Of a stretch of 64,000 nucleotides of DNA, positions 21,969-33,577 are shown one piece after another. The notes under the pieces were generated by a model that did not search any database, was not told the origin of the DNA, and saw nothing but the letters and a program-made list of their open reading frames with translations. Every line of letters starts with the position of its first letter. The first letter of the stretch is position 1. Both the position numbers and the translations under genes were made by a program. Source of the DNA: Rutidosis leptorrhynchoides (lineage: Eukaryota > Streptophyta > Magnoliopsida > Asterales > Asteraceae); the NCBI RefSeq assembly GCF_046630445.1, contig NC_092333.1:357587001-357651000 (forward strand), read 5' to 3'.

Positions 21969-24900
21969 TAAGCAGTTGGAGGTGTTGACGTATCTTCTGG
22001 AAATAAGTGTGGGTATTTCTTCTTCATCTGATCTTCTCGTTCCCAGGTGAACTCGGGTCCTCTACGAGCATTCCATCGAACTTTAACAATTGGTATCTTG
22101 TTTTGCTTAAGTCTTTTAACCTCACGATCCATTATTTCGACGGGTTCTTCGATGAATTGAAGTTTTTCGTTGATTTGGATTTTGTCTAACGGAATAGTGA
22201 GATCTTCTTTAGCAAAACATTTCTTCAAATTTGAGACGTGGAAAGTGTTATGTACAGCCGCGAGTTGTTGTGGTAATTCAAGTCGGTAAGCTACTGGTCC
22301 GACACGATCAATAATCTTGAATGGTCCTATATACCTTGGATTTAATTTCCCTCATTTACCAAATCGAATGACGCCTTTCCAAGGTGCAACCTTAAGCATG
22401 ACCATTTCTCCAATTTCAAACTCTATATCTTTTCTTATACTGTCCGCGTAGCTCTTTTGTCGACTCTGGGCAGTTTTCAATCGTTGTTGAATTTGGATGA
22501 TTTTATCAATAGTTTCTTGTATTATCTCCGGACCCGTAATCTGTCTATCCCCCACTTCATTCCAACAAATCGGAGACCTGCACTTTCTACCATAAAGTGC
22601 TTCAAACGGCGCCATCTCAATGCTTGAATGGTAGCTGTTGTTGTAGAAAAATTTTGCTAACGGTAGATGTCGATCCCAACTGTTTCCGAAATCAATAACA
22701 CATCCTCGTAGCATGTCTTCAAGCATTTGTATCATCCTTTCGCGCTGCCCATCAGTTTGTGGATGATAGGCAGTACTCATGTCTAGACGAGTCCCCAATG
22801 CTTGTTGTAACGTCTGCCAGAACCTTGAAACAAATCTACCATCCCTATCATAGATAATAGAGACGCGTATTCCATGTCTGGAGACAACCTCCTTCAAATA
22901 CAATCCCACCAACTTCTCCATTTTGTCATCTTCTTTCATTGGCAGAAAGTGTGCTGACTTGGTGAGACGATCAACTATTACCTAAATAGTATCATAACCA
23001 CTTGCAGTCCTTGGCAATTTAGTAATGAAATCCATGGTAATGTTTTCCCATTTCCATTCCGGGATTTCAGTTTGTTGTAGTAAACCTGATGGTTTCTGAT
23101 GTTCAGCTTTGACCTTAGAACACGTCAAACATTCTCCTACATATTTAGCAATATCGGCTTTCATACCCGGCCACCAAAAGTGTTTCTTGAGATCTTTATA
23201 CATCTTCCCCGCTCCGAGATGTATTGAATATCTGGTTTTATGTGCTTCTTTAAGTACCATTTCTCTCACATCTCCAAACCTTGGTACCCAAATTCTATCA
23301 GCCCTATATCGGGTTCCATCTTTTCGAATATTAAGATGTTTCTCTGATCCTTTGGGTATCTCATTCTTTAACTTTCCTTCTTTTACAACCCCCTGTTGCG
23401 CCTCCTTTATTTGAGTAGTAAGGTTAGTACGAATAATTATATTCATAGCTTTTACCCGTATAAGCTCTCTGTCCTTTCTACTCAAAGCGTCGGCTACCAC
23501 ATTCGCCTTCCCCGGGTGGTATCGAATCTCAAAATCATAATCATTCAACAGTTCAATCCACCTGCGTTGTCTCATATTCAGTTGCTTCTGATTAAATATA
23601 TGTTGGAGACTTTTGTGGTCGGTATATATAATACTTTTGACCCATATAAATAATGCCTCCATGTCTTTAATGCAAAAACAACAGCACCCAATTCCAAATC
23701 GTGAGTTGTATAATTTTGCTCGTGAATCTTCAATTGTCTAGACGCATAAGCAATCACCTTCGTTCGTTGCATTAATACACAACCGAGACCTTGCTTTGAT
23801 GCGTCACAATAAATCACAAAATCGTCATTCCCTTCAGGCAATGACAATATAGGTGTCGTAGTTAGCTTTTTCTTCAATAACTGAAACGCCTTCTCTTGTT
23901 CATCCTTCCATTCAAATTTCTTCCCTTTATGCGTTAATGCAGTCAAGAGTTTTGCTATTTTGGAGAACTCTTGGATGAATCTTCTGTAGTAACCAGCCAA
24001 TCCTAAAAATTGACGTATATGCTTCGGAGATTTTGGGGTTTCCCACTTTTCAACGGTTTCGTTCTTTGCCGGGTCCACCTGGATACCTTCTTTGTTCACT
24101 ATGTGACCGAGGAATTGAACTTCTTCCAACCAAAATGCACACTTTGAAAACTTAGCGTATAGTTTTTCTTTCCTCAATACTTTTAGCACTTTTCTCAAAT
24201 GTTCTTCGTGCTCTTGATCATTGTTTGAGTAAATAAGTATGTCATCGATGAAAACAATGACAAACTTGTCAAGATATGGCCCACACACTCAGTTCATAAG
24301 GTCCATGAACACAGCTGGTGCGTTAGTCAATCCAAACGGCATAACCATAAACTCGTAATGGCCATAACGCGTCCTAAAAGCAGTTTTTGGAATATCATCC
24401 TCCTTTACTCGCATTTGATGATATCCAGAACGTAAATCAATTTTCAAATAAACTGACGAGCCTTGTAGTTGATCAAATAAGTTATCAATTCTCGGCAGTG
24501 GATAATGGTTTTTGATGGTAAGTTTATTTAACTCTCTGTAGTCAATACACAACTTAAATGTACCATCCTTCTTCTTGACAAACAAAACAGGAGCTCCCCA
24601 TGGTGATGTGCTTGGTCGAATGAAACCACGTTCTAATAGTTCTTGTAGTTAGCTTTGCAGTTCTTTCATCTCGCTGGGTGCGAGTCTGTAAGGAGCACGA
24701 GCTATTGGTGCAGCTCCTGGTACAAGATCTATTTGAAATTCAATAGATCGATGTGGAGGTAGTCCCGGTAATTCTTTCGAAAATACATCGGGAAATTCTT
24801 TTGCGACGAGAACATCATTGATGCTCTTTTCTTCAGTTTGTACTTTCTCGACGTGTGCTAGAATGGCATAGCAACCTTTTATTATTAGTTTTTTTGCCTT

Positions 24901-25229
24901 CAAATTACTAATAAGATGTAGCTTCGTGTTGCCCTTTTCTCCGTACACCATTAAGGGTTCTCCTTCTTCTCGTACAATGCGAATTGCATTTTTGTAACAT
25001 ACGATCTCTGCTTTCATCTCCTTCAGCCAGTCCATGCCAACTATTACATCAAACTCCCTAACTCTACTGGTATCAAATCAATCTTAAATATTTCACTACC
25101 CAGTTTAATTTCTCGATTCCGGTATATATAATCTGCTGAAATTAATTTACCGTTTGCTAATTCGAGTAAAAATTTACTATCCAACGGCGTCAATGGACAA
25201 CTTAATTTAGCACAAAAATCTCTACTCAT
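21968..25229 (-). pseudogene. pol: E1 pol, decayed by stops and two frameshifts
   Basis: Recognisable in pieces: the protease just after the LFDSGADRS motif; RT with [12 protein letters not shown] (near 24600), [13 protein letters not shown] and FIDDILIYS (near 24240); RNase H with [10 protein letters not shown] and [11 protein letters not shown]; integrase zinc finger [12 protein letters not shown] and core [17 protein letters not shown] and QTDGQRERM; chromodomain ending [16 protein letters not shown]. One-base losses shift the frame near 25054 (in a T run) and near 23640 (in an A run). Stops at 24649-24651, 24289-24291, 22982-22984 and 22352-22354 mostly fit CAA to TAA, CGA to TGA or TGG to TAG. 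The terminal stop is 21968-21970. Same lineage as E2. Confidence 0.92.
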
Positions 25230-26513
25230 TTAGCTTCTATCCGCACCCGAATCAAATAAAACGTAAGCAGATTTATTGTCAATAAGAAACCTACCCGTAA
25301 CAAGCTCCGGGTCTTCCTGTGCCTCTGCCGCATTAATATTGAAAACTCTTCTGCGGCCTTGTCCATTCGTGTTCTCCTGGTTCGGGCAATTTCTAATAAT
25401 GTGGCCCGGTTTTCCACATTTATAACAAACTACATTGGCATAACTTGCTCCGACACTACTTGCTCTGCCATTACTCGTTCCGACACCATTTGTTCCTTTC
25501 GTTCTGTTAACCCCTGGTCCGTAGACCTCACACTTCTCCGCACTATGACCATTTCTTTTACACTTGTTGCAAAATTTGCTGCAGAACCCCGAGTGATACT
25601 TTTCACACCTTTGGCATAGCTGGTTCTGATTGTTGTTGTTGTTGCAGTTGTTATTATTGTTGGGATGATTGTTGTAGTTGTTGTTGTTGTTGTTGTGCCG
25701 TTTGTTGTAGTTGCGATTGATGTTACGATTGTTGGGATAGTTGTTGTTGTTTTGGTGACTCTTATCACCGTTTTCCTCCCACTTTCTTTTGACTAACTTC
25801 ACGTTGGCCTCTTCGGCCGCCTGTTCTTTAATTCTTCCCTCAATCTAGTTCACTAGTTTGTGAGCCATTCTACATGCCTTTTGTATAGAGACAGGCTCGT
25901 GTGAACTTATATCTTCTTGGATTCTCTCCGGTAACCCTTTCACAAACGCGTCGATCTTCTCTTCCTCATCTTCGAACGCTCTCGGACACAATAGGCACAA
26001 TTCTGTGAATCGTCTTTCGTACAAAGTAATATCGAATCCCTGTGTTCGTAACCCTCTAAGTTCTGACTTGAGCTTATTGACCTCGGTTCTGGGACGCTAC
26101 TTCTCGTTCATCAAGTGCTTGAATGCTGACCACAGTAGTGCGTAAGCAGCATCTTGTCCCACTTGCTCTAGATAGGTATTCCACCATGTTAACGCAATAC
26201 ATGTGAAGGTATGCGTAGCGTACTTCACTTTGTCTCCTTCAGCACACTTACTTATGGCAAACACCGATTCAACTTACTCGGTCCACCGTTTCAATCCGAT
26301 TGGTCCTTCGGTCCCATCAAATTCTGAAGGTTTGCAGGCAGTGAATTCCTTGTAGGAGCATCCTACATGATTTCTTGCGCCGTTAGCTGTATTGCTAGAT
26401 TCAGAGTTATTGTTAGTATGTAGCGCGGCCTGTACTGCGGCTATGTTTGAAGCAAGAAAGGCACGAAATTCCTCTTCGCTCATATTCAAGGTGTGTCGAG
26501 TAGTCGGTGCCAT
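25230..26513 (-). pseudogene. gag: E1 gag, with Asn-rich nucleocapsid linker
   Basis: Starts at the ATG of MAPTTRHTLN (26511-26513). Stops in frame at 26274-26276, 26097-26099, 25845-25847 and 25230-25232; the last one is at the LFDSGADRS protease motif, showing gag and protease share a frame. The capsid-like domain includes LTWWNTY and the LKSELRGLR region. Before the knuckles is a low-complexity stretch (about 25640-25780) made almost only of Asn with Arg, Tyr and His. Zinc knuckles follow: CQRCEKYHSGFC, CNKCKRNGHSAEKC and CYKCGKPGHIIRNC. Confidence 0.88.
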
Positions 26514-26648
26514 TTCCTTCAAAATAGTCGAATGAAACAACTTAATCATACAGAATATTAAGAGTAGTCAATAGTATCTCGTAGCATAATATGAACTCAT
26601 TTATAAAAGCTTTTTCTTCATATTAGCGTTTTATAAGTTTAAATTCGG

Positions 26649-26665
26649 GTACTACCTACCCGTTA
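26649..26665 (-). promoter_or_regulatory. Internal polypurine-tract-like site of E1
   Basis: Sense strand TAACGGGTAGGTAGTAC repeats the 3' polypurine tract TAACGGGTAGGTAC almost exactly, but lies 4.7 kb upstream, between the F-box ORF and gag. N2 has the equivalent at 58536-58552. It could act as a second plus-strand start; alternatively it is a relic of duplication. Confidence 0.5.
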
Positions 26666-26836
26666 AGTTCATACTTAGTAGCTAATATACAATTCAACTA
26701 CTACAATTCCATATGAAAAACTGATTATAATAATATATCACATACAAATATTCTTCAAACTTACAACTTCGCTATATTGCATATAACATGAAATATAGTA
26801 CATTATGATACATGACAGTTTTGAAGATAAATCTAG

Positions 26837-27529
26837 TTAATACGCAAGTTGTTCAGCAAAGGAAATAAAGACACGTAATTCATAAGTCCAGAAACAAGTC
26901 ATGCATTCTGGTTTTACTAAGACGACTTCCCATCCTCGGTCTTGTGGAAAATAACCGTTATGACCATTAGCTAGGCAGCATGTTGTAATGTCATTAAAAG
27001 GACGAGGGTTTCGTAATGTCCAACAGCCCCATAATAATCTAAAAACCTTGTTTCTCACCCCAACTACTGAATCCATCACTTGTGGGAAAGTTTTATTTAA
27101 AAGCTACAATCCGATGTTCTTTTTCTCACTTTGGTAAGAAGCGAACAACACTAACCCGTAAGCATAACATGCTTCTTTATGTTGCATGTTAGAAGCTCTT
27201 TCTAATTCACGAAATCCTATGTTGGGATATGTTGAGTCAAAATAGGTTCTTAACCCGTAGCGTAAAATTACATTTGGGTTCCCCGCATTTAACGTTTTAA
27301 AGAAAACACGACGTAGCTTAAAGTCTCCCCAATGTGATATACCCCACCTATCAAAGGAAAGCCTTTTATAAACTATGGCAATTTTAGAAAGTCTTTCAAA
27401 TGTTTGACAAGTTAATTTCGCCATAACTAAATGTGCTGATGAATTCTGACCGACTCTAGACAAGATTTCCTCAATTATATCCTCTGGTAGGTCTTCTAAA
27501 ATATTCGGGTGTCTACCCTTAACGTCCAT
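26837..27529 (-). pseudogene. F-box protein (At2g35280-like), captured by E1
   Basis: The ATG at 27527-27529 opens a frame (MDVKGRHPNI) that runs with one internal TAG (27104-27106, after KKNIGL) to a stop at 26837-26839, about 230 residues. The N terminus carries an F-box (LEDLPEDIIEEILSRVGQN, then LTCQTFERLSK). The middle has an ELERASNMQHKEACYAYGL segment typical of the plant At2g35280-like F-box family (Sel1/TPR-like). The C terminus has a Cys/His-rich end (CCLANGHNG...ECMTCFWTYELRVF). F-box proteins recruit substrates to SCF ubiquitin ligases via SKP1. It lies in sense orientation between the leader ORF and gag, has no intron in this stretch, and is inside E1's LTRs and TSD. So I infer transduplication of a host gene. 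The single stop, probably CAG to TAG, looks recent. Confidence 0.8.
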
Positions 27530-27657
27530 TTTGTTTTTATACTTTAAATAGACAAGGATTAGATTCGTAATAACAAACAATACAAGCAATTTTTACATAG
27601 AACATAAAAATACAAGCACACTACAATACATTTATTACACAACATGCTCACACCCCT

Positions 27658-28280
27658 CTAATCTGAATCACTGGTTTCTTCTTCTTCGGACTTTGTTCTT
27701 TTTCCTAATCTTCTAGGGATATATGATTTTCCTCTAATACGAGTCGTCATTTTCCACATTGGTTTAGAAAAACCTGGTGGTTTAGAGGTTCCCGGGTTAT
27801 TGTCACGATATTGAAAATACGGGTGTTGACGGTACATATAAAGTTCATCGGGGTCGGAATCAGATTTCTCTATTTTGATGCCTTTTACCTTATTATTTTC
27901 TTTTGCCTCATTAAATTGGGTCGGGTAATTTCTATAACATCATCGGAATCCTCATCAGGATCCGATTCATCGAAAAATTGGTAATTTTCCCAATATTTTG
28001 CTTCCTTAGCGGAAACACCATTGACCATTATTAACTTTGGTCCATTGGTTGTGGATTTTCTTTTATTTGACTGGTTTTCTGTGGTTCCTACTATTCCCCC
28101 CTCCGGAACCTCTTCTTCTTCCGGTTCCTCTTCTTCTGGTTCCTCTTCTTCCGATTCCTCTTCTTCCGGTTCAGTTTCCTCTTATTTCGGTTCTTCAGGA
28201 AATTGTGAATCTTGCCAATATATATTCTACTCTTCGTTATTATTTGGTGAGTCAAAGAGATTTGTGCTAGAGGTAGACAT
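27658..28280 (-). pseudogene. E1 leader ORF, acidic Glu-rich protein
   Basis: The ATG at 28278-28280 (MSTSSTNLFDSPNN) opens a frame broken by TAG (28227-28229), TAA (28182-28184) and one frameshift near 27910-27935, ending at 27658-27660. About 205 residues in total. It has a run of EEEEP/EEEES repeats (about 28110-28180), a central WENYQFFDESDPDEDSDD segment and a tail rich in basic residues then acidic (YIPRRLGKRTKSEEEETSD). I do not recognise a family. It occupies the place of the leader ORFs of E2 and N2, and its first residues (MSTSS) match those of E2's leader ORF. It would be translated before the F-box ORF and gag on the genomic RNA. Confidence 0.55.
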
Positions 28281-28475
28281 CTATCACACAATATCAAACA
28301 TGTTAATAGATTAATATATCACATAATATTTACATGTTAATAATATATAGTTTCCAACAAAAATGTTAAGCAAATATTTTTAAAGAAAACACGATCGAAG
28401 TTCAGGCTCACTAATGCATCCTAACAAACTCAATAAGACACACTAATGCAAATTTTCTGGTTCTCTAAGACCAAC

Positions 28476-28487
28476 GCTTGGATACCA
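28476..28487 (-). promoter_or_regulatory. Primer-binding site of E1, mutated
   Basis: Sense strand TGGTATCCAAGC, two bases after the 5' LTR, against TGGTATCAGAGC in E2, E3 and N2. The two changes would weaken pairing with tRNA-iMet. Confidence 0.75.
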
Positions 28488-28489
28488 AC

Positions 28490-31400
28490 TGAAATGTCCC
28501 GTTCATATTGATTATAAACATTCCATATTAATTGATTTCGTTGCGAGGTTTTGACCTCTATATGAGACGTTTTTCAAAGACTGCATTCATTTTTAAAACA
28601 ACCATAACCTTTATTTTATCAATAAAGGTATTAAAAACATTACGTAGATTATCAAATAATGATAATCTAAAATATACTGTTTACACACGACCATTACATA
28701 ATGGTTTACAATAGAAATATATTACATCGACATATATTTCTTGAATGCAGTTTTTACACAATATCATACAAACATGGACTCCAAATCTTGTCCTTATTTT
28801 AGTATGCAACAGCGGAAGCTCTTAATATTCAACTGAGAATAAATATGATTTAAACGTCAACAAAAATGTTGGTGAGTTATAGGTTTAACCTATATATATC
28901 AAATCGTAACAATAGACCACAAGATTTCATATTTCAATACACATCCCATACATAGAGATAAAAATCATTCATATGGTGAACACCTGGTAACCGACATTAA
29001 CAAGATGCATATATAAGAATATCCCCATCATTTCGGGACACCCTTCGGATATGATATAAATTTCAAAGTACTAAAGCATCCGGTACTTTGGATGGGGTTT
29101 GTTAGGCCCAATAGATCTATCTTTAGGATTCGCATCAATTAGGGTGTCTGTTCCCTAATTCTTAGATTACCAGACTTAATAAAAAAGGGCATATTCGATT
29201 TCGATAATTCAACCATAGAATGTAGTTTCACGTACTTGTGTCTATTTTGTAAATCATTTATAAAACCTGCATGTATTCTCATCCCAAAAATATTAGATTT
29301 TAAAAGTGGGACTATAACTCACTTTCACAGATATTTCCTTCCTTGGAAATAAGACTTGGCCACGGATCGATTCAGGAACCTATACAAATATGTACATATA
29401 TATCAAAGTATGATCAAAATATAATTACAACCATTTTTATTATGTTTTAAAGATTTGAGTGTATTAAGTCAGCTGCCCTCGTTAGTAACCTACAACTAGT
29501 TGTCCACAGTTAGATGTACATAAATAAATCGATATATATTATCTTGAATCAATCCACAACCCAGTGTATACATGTCTAAGGCTAGATCACAACTCAAAGT
29601 ATATATATTTTTGGAATCAACCTCAACCCTGTATAGCTAACTCCAACATTACTGCATATAGAGTGTCTATGATTGTTCCAAATAATATATATACATGGGT
29701 CGATATGATATGTCAAAAAATTTGCATACGTGTCTATGGTATCCCAAGAATAAATAATATATTAGAATACATGTATAATACAATATAAGTTAGCTAGGAT
29801 ATGATTTGTATAGATTTGTTAAATATTTCCCGTAGTTAAAAAGATCAAAAATATCCAATCTTGTTTTACCCATAACTTCTTCATTTTAAATCCGTTTTGA
29901 GTGAATCAAATTGCTATAGTTTCATATTGAACTCTAATTTACGAATCCAAATAGAAAAAGTATAGGTTTATAGTCTGAAATTTAACTTACATGTCAATTA
30001 CTAAAGAGGTAGTCATTTCCGTCGAAAGAACGACATCTTGATGACCATTTTGAAAAACATACTTTCACTTTGAGTTTAACCAAGATTTTTGGATATAGTT
30101 TCATGTTCATATGAAAAATAATTTTCCCAGAAGAACAACTTTTAAATCAAAGTTTATCATAGTTTTTAATTATCCAAACCAAAACAGCCCCCGGTTTCAC
30201 TACGACGGTGTATATCCGATTTTATGGTGTTCATCGTGTTTCCAGGTTTTAAATCATTAAGTTAGGATATCATATAGATATAGAACATGTGTTTAGTTGA
30301 TTTTAAAAGTCAAGTTATAAGGATTAACTTTTGTTTGCGAACAAGTTTAGAATTAACTAAACTATGTTCTAGTGATTACAAGTTTAAACCTTCGAATAAG
30401 ATAGCTTTATATGTATGAATCGAATGATGTTATGAACATCATTACTACCTCAAGTTTTCTGGATAAAACTACTAGAAATGAGAAAAATGAATCTAGCTTC
30501 AAAGGATCCTTGGATGGCTTGAAAGTTCTTGAAACAGAATCATGACACGAAAACAGTTCAAGTAAGATTTTCACTCGAATTAAGATTGTTATAGTTGCAG
30601 AAATTGAATCAAAGTTTGAATATGAATATTACCTTGAATTAGAAAGGTAACCTACTATAAATAACAAAGGTTCCTTGATCTTAGATGATTACTTGGAATG
30701 GATTAGAAAGCTTGGAAGTAGACTTGCAAACTTGGAAGTATTCTTGATTTTTATGAAACTATACTTATGGAATTTATGAAGAACACTTAGAACTTGAAGA
30801 TAGAACTTGAGAGAGATCAATTAGATGAAGAAAATTGAAGAATGAAAGTGTTTGTAGGTGTTTTTGGTCGTTGGTATATGGATTAGATATAAAGGATATG
30901 TAATTTTGTTTTCATGTAAATAAGTCATGAATGATTACTAATATTTTTGTAATTTTATTAGATATTTCATGCTAGTTGCCAAATGATGGTTCCTACATGT
31001 GTTAGGTGACTCACATGGGCTGCTAAGAGCTGATCATTGGAGTGCATATACTAATAGTACATACATCTAAAAGTTGTGTATTGTACGAGTACGAATACGG
31101 GTGCATACGAGTAGAATTGTTGATGAAACTGAACGAGGATGTAATTGTAAGCATTTTTGTTAAGTAGAAGTACTTTGATATGTGTCTTGAAGTCTTTCAA
31201 AAGTGTAAGAATACATATCAAAACACAACATGTATATACATTCTAATGGAGTCGTTAAGTCTTCGTTAGTCGTTACATGTAAGTGTTGTTTTGAAACCTT
31301 TAAGTTAACGATCTCAATTAATGTTGTTAACCCAATGTTTATTATATAAAATGAGATGTTAAATTATTATATTATCATGATATTATGATATATGAATATC

Positions 31401-31952
31401 TCTTAATATGATATATATACGTTAAAATATCGTTACAACGATAATCGTTACATATAAGTCTCGTTTCGTAATTCTTGAGTTAGTAGTCTTGTTTTTACAT
31501 ATGTAGTTCATTGTTAACACACATAATGATATATTTAAATATCATTTTATCATGTTAAATATAGTGTATCAATATCTTAATATGATACATATGTATTTAG
31601 TAGACGTTATCATAATGATAATCGTTATATATATATCATTTCGAGTTTCTTAACTTAGTAATCTCATTTCTTATGTATATCACACATTGTTAATATATTT
31701 AGTGAGATACTTACTCATCATAATCTTATGTCAACCATATATATATGTCTATATATACCACAACATGTAGTTTTTACAATTTTGTAACGTTCGTGAATCG
31801 CCGGTTAACTTGGGTGGTCAATTGTCTATATGAAACCTATTTCAATTAATCAAGTCATAAAAGTTTGATTGCTTAACCTGTTGGAAACACTTAATCATGT
31901 AAATATCAATTTCATTTAATATATATAAACATGGAAAATTCGGGTCACTACA
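28490..31952 (-). repeat. 5' LTR of E1
   Basis: 3463 bp, TGAAATGTCCCG...GGGTCACTACA on the plus strand. Sense CTTCCGCTG at 28810-28818, hairpin at 28858-28871. Differs from the 3' LTR by scattered substitutions, roughly one to three percent by eye. Confidence 0.95.
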
Positions 31953-31957
31953 GCAAT

Positions 31958-32337
31958 GAAGTAAAGTGATCAGGAATGATAACAACGCTGACCTATAAAT
32001 AAAGCAGGTCAATATAAATAACTAACTTAGGTCAAGTCTTAGTATGATAGCTATTGTACATGTTACAAGTAGATATAGAACAACACTCAACATGCATCGG
32101 TTTGATCGAAACAGCGTACGAACACACACTTTCTATTTTTAGAAAGTTTCTATTTTTAGCAGGTTTCCATTTTTGGAAAGTTTCTATTTTAGGAAAGTTT
32201 CTATTTTTGGAAAGTTTCTATTTTTAGAAAGTTGCTATTTTTGGAAAGTATATAAGTTAGGAATGTTTCCTTAATTAGAAAGTCAACAAAAGTCATCTGA
32301 AAGTCAAAGTCAAATGAAAGTCAACTCAAAAGTCAAC
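31958..32337 (-). repeat. Solo LTR S2, segment 2, with 17-bp repeats and TTGAC array
   Basis: Continues S2 after E1. It includes copies of TTTCTATTTTTGGAAAG (about 32129-32250) and then a run of AGTCAA units (TTGACT in sense) at 32279-32337. E2 inserted at tcaac within that run. Confidence 0.85.
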
Positions 32338-33358
32338 TGTGATGGCCCCGTCAAAACACTTAACGGCTCCGTCACTTGGTCCCACAGCTTGATCGAACTT
32401 AAATGAATTTAATAAATGACATTGCATTCTTTTATTTCAAAAGTTTCCCAAAAAAGAAAGCATACCAAAATATGTAGTTTAAAAGTAACTCAACATATTA
32501 ATAATCCAAAGTTGACACAAAAACATTGTCAACAACCCACAAGTATTAATTATTCAAAAACTGAATGCAAGCCAAAGTTTCATAAATTGTTTCATAAAAA
32601 TCTGCCCAAATGCATGCAGACTCTTCTAAACACAGCGGAAGCATCACATAAACTAAAGTACCTGTGAAAACATGCGAGTAAACTGTCAACACAAAGGTTG
32701 AGTGAATTATAGGTTTAAATAATTGAATAAACTTTAGACCAAAATATTTATAAATGTTAGAAAACATTAACCATTATTCCATTATCAATGATCCACCTGG
32801 TAACCACTTAATCCTTTATTTACCCTTGCCAAACACAATAAAAAAATATACACTGGAAAATGTATCTACAACAAAATACGAAGTACTAAACATTCCGATT
32901 ATAAATTGCTAGCGCGACTAGCTCGAAATGGGGTTGTCAAACCCGATAGATCTATCCGTAGGATTCGCGTTCACCGGTAGAAACCAATGATTACAGTTAC
33001 CAGACTAGGGAATATTTTTGTCCAACTCACAATGAATAATTTAAATTTAATTGTCACTTGTGTCTAAACGGGAAATAAAATGCATGTAATCACATCCCAA
33101 AAATATACTTTGAAAAGTATGCAAAAACGGGACTATAACTCACCTTAAAAGTAATGAAGTAACCAACACAATTAAGCGAACAACGAATGTAGTACAGTGA
33201 TCAGGAATGATCACAACGCCGACCTATAAATAAAGCAGGTCGATATAAATAACTAACTTAGGTCAAGTCTTAGTATGATAGCTATTGTACATGTTGCAAG
33301 TAGTCATAAAACAATACTCAATATGCATCGGTTTGATTGGAACAGCTTACGGACACAC

Positions 33359-33545
33359 ACTTTCTATTTTTAGAAAGTTTCTATTTTTAGCAGGTTTCCA
33401 TTTTTGGAAAGTTTCTATTTTTGGAAAGTTTCTATTTTTGGAAAGTTTCTATTTTTGGAAAGTTTCTATTTTTAGAAAGTTTCTATTTTTGAAAAGTTTC
33501 TATTTTTGGAAAGTTTCCAAATTTAGAAATTTGCTATTTTAGGAA
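33359..33545 (-). repeat. 17-bp tandem repeat TTTCTATTTTTGGAAAG
   Basis: About ten or eleven near-identical 17-bp units, each with complementary ends (CTTTC...GAAAG across the junction), so adjacent units can form hairpins. Copy number differs between related LTRs: fewer at 32129-32250 and 42209-42325, and an unfinished array at 63906-64000. Confidence 0.9.
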
Positions 33546-33577
33546 AGTTATAAGTTAGGAAAGTTTCCTTAATTAGA

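Larger units (their letters stand above)
18503..31952 (-). mobile_element. E1, Ty3/gypsy retrotransposon carrying an F-box gene
   Basis: Complete 13.45-kb insertion flanked by gcaat (18498-18502 and 31953-31957). Order in the sense (minus) direction: 5' LTR, primer site, Glu-rich leader ORF, F-box ORF, internal polypurine-like site, gag, pol with chromodomain, inverted repeat and polypurine tract, 3' LTR. The LTRs are 3430 and 3463 bp, one having lost about 28 bp near 20460. The length exceeds that of E2 without its nested insertion mainly because of the two extra ORFs. It was inserted into S2. Confidence 0.95.

Noticed and set aside
26837..27529. F-box ORF as an ordinary host gene
   Set aside because: It lies between primer site and gag of an element bounded by LTRs and the TSD gcaat, so it travels with the element now, whatever its origin.
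28021..28314. Plus-strand Ser-rich reading frame (SSSGSSSSGSS)
   Set aside because: It is the antisense of the Glu-rich leader ORF of E1; the GAA/GAG repeat reads as TTC/TCT/CTT on the other strand. The minus-strand frame has ATG, composition and context in its favour.
32340..32345. LTR boundary of E2 at TGATGG
   Set aside because: With that boundary the flanks do not match; TGTGATGG at 32338 gives the perfect duplication tcaac and the same edge next to the primer site at 41186.
33285..33542. Frame with repeated FLFLESFYFWKVS; also a CRISPR-like look of the 17-bp repeats
   Set aside because: Units are contiguous without spacers and lie in a plant LTR; the peptide repeat only mirrors the 17-bp tandem repeat and is not kept in the other LTR.
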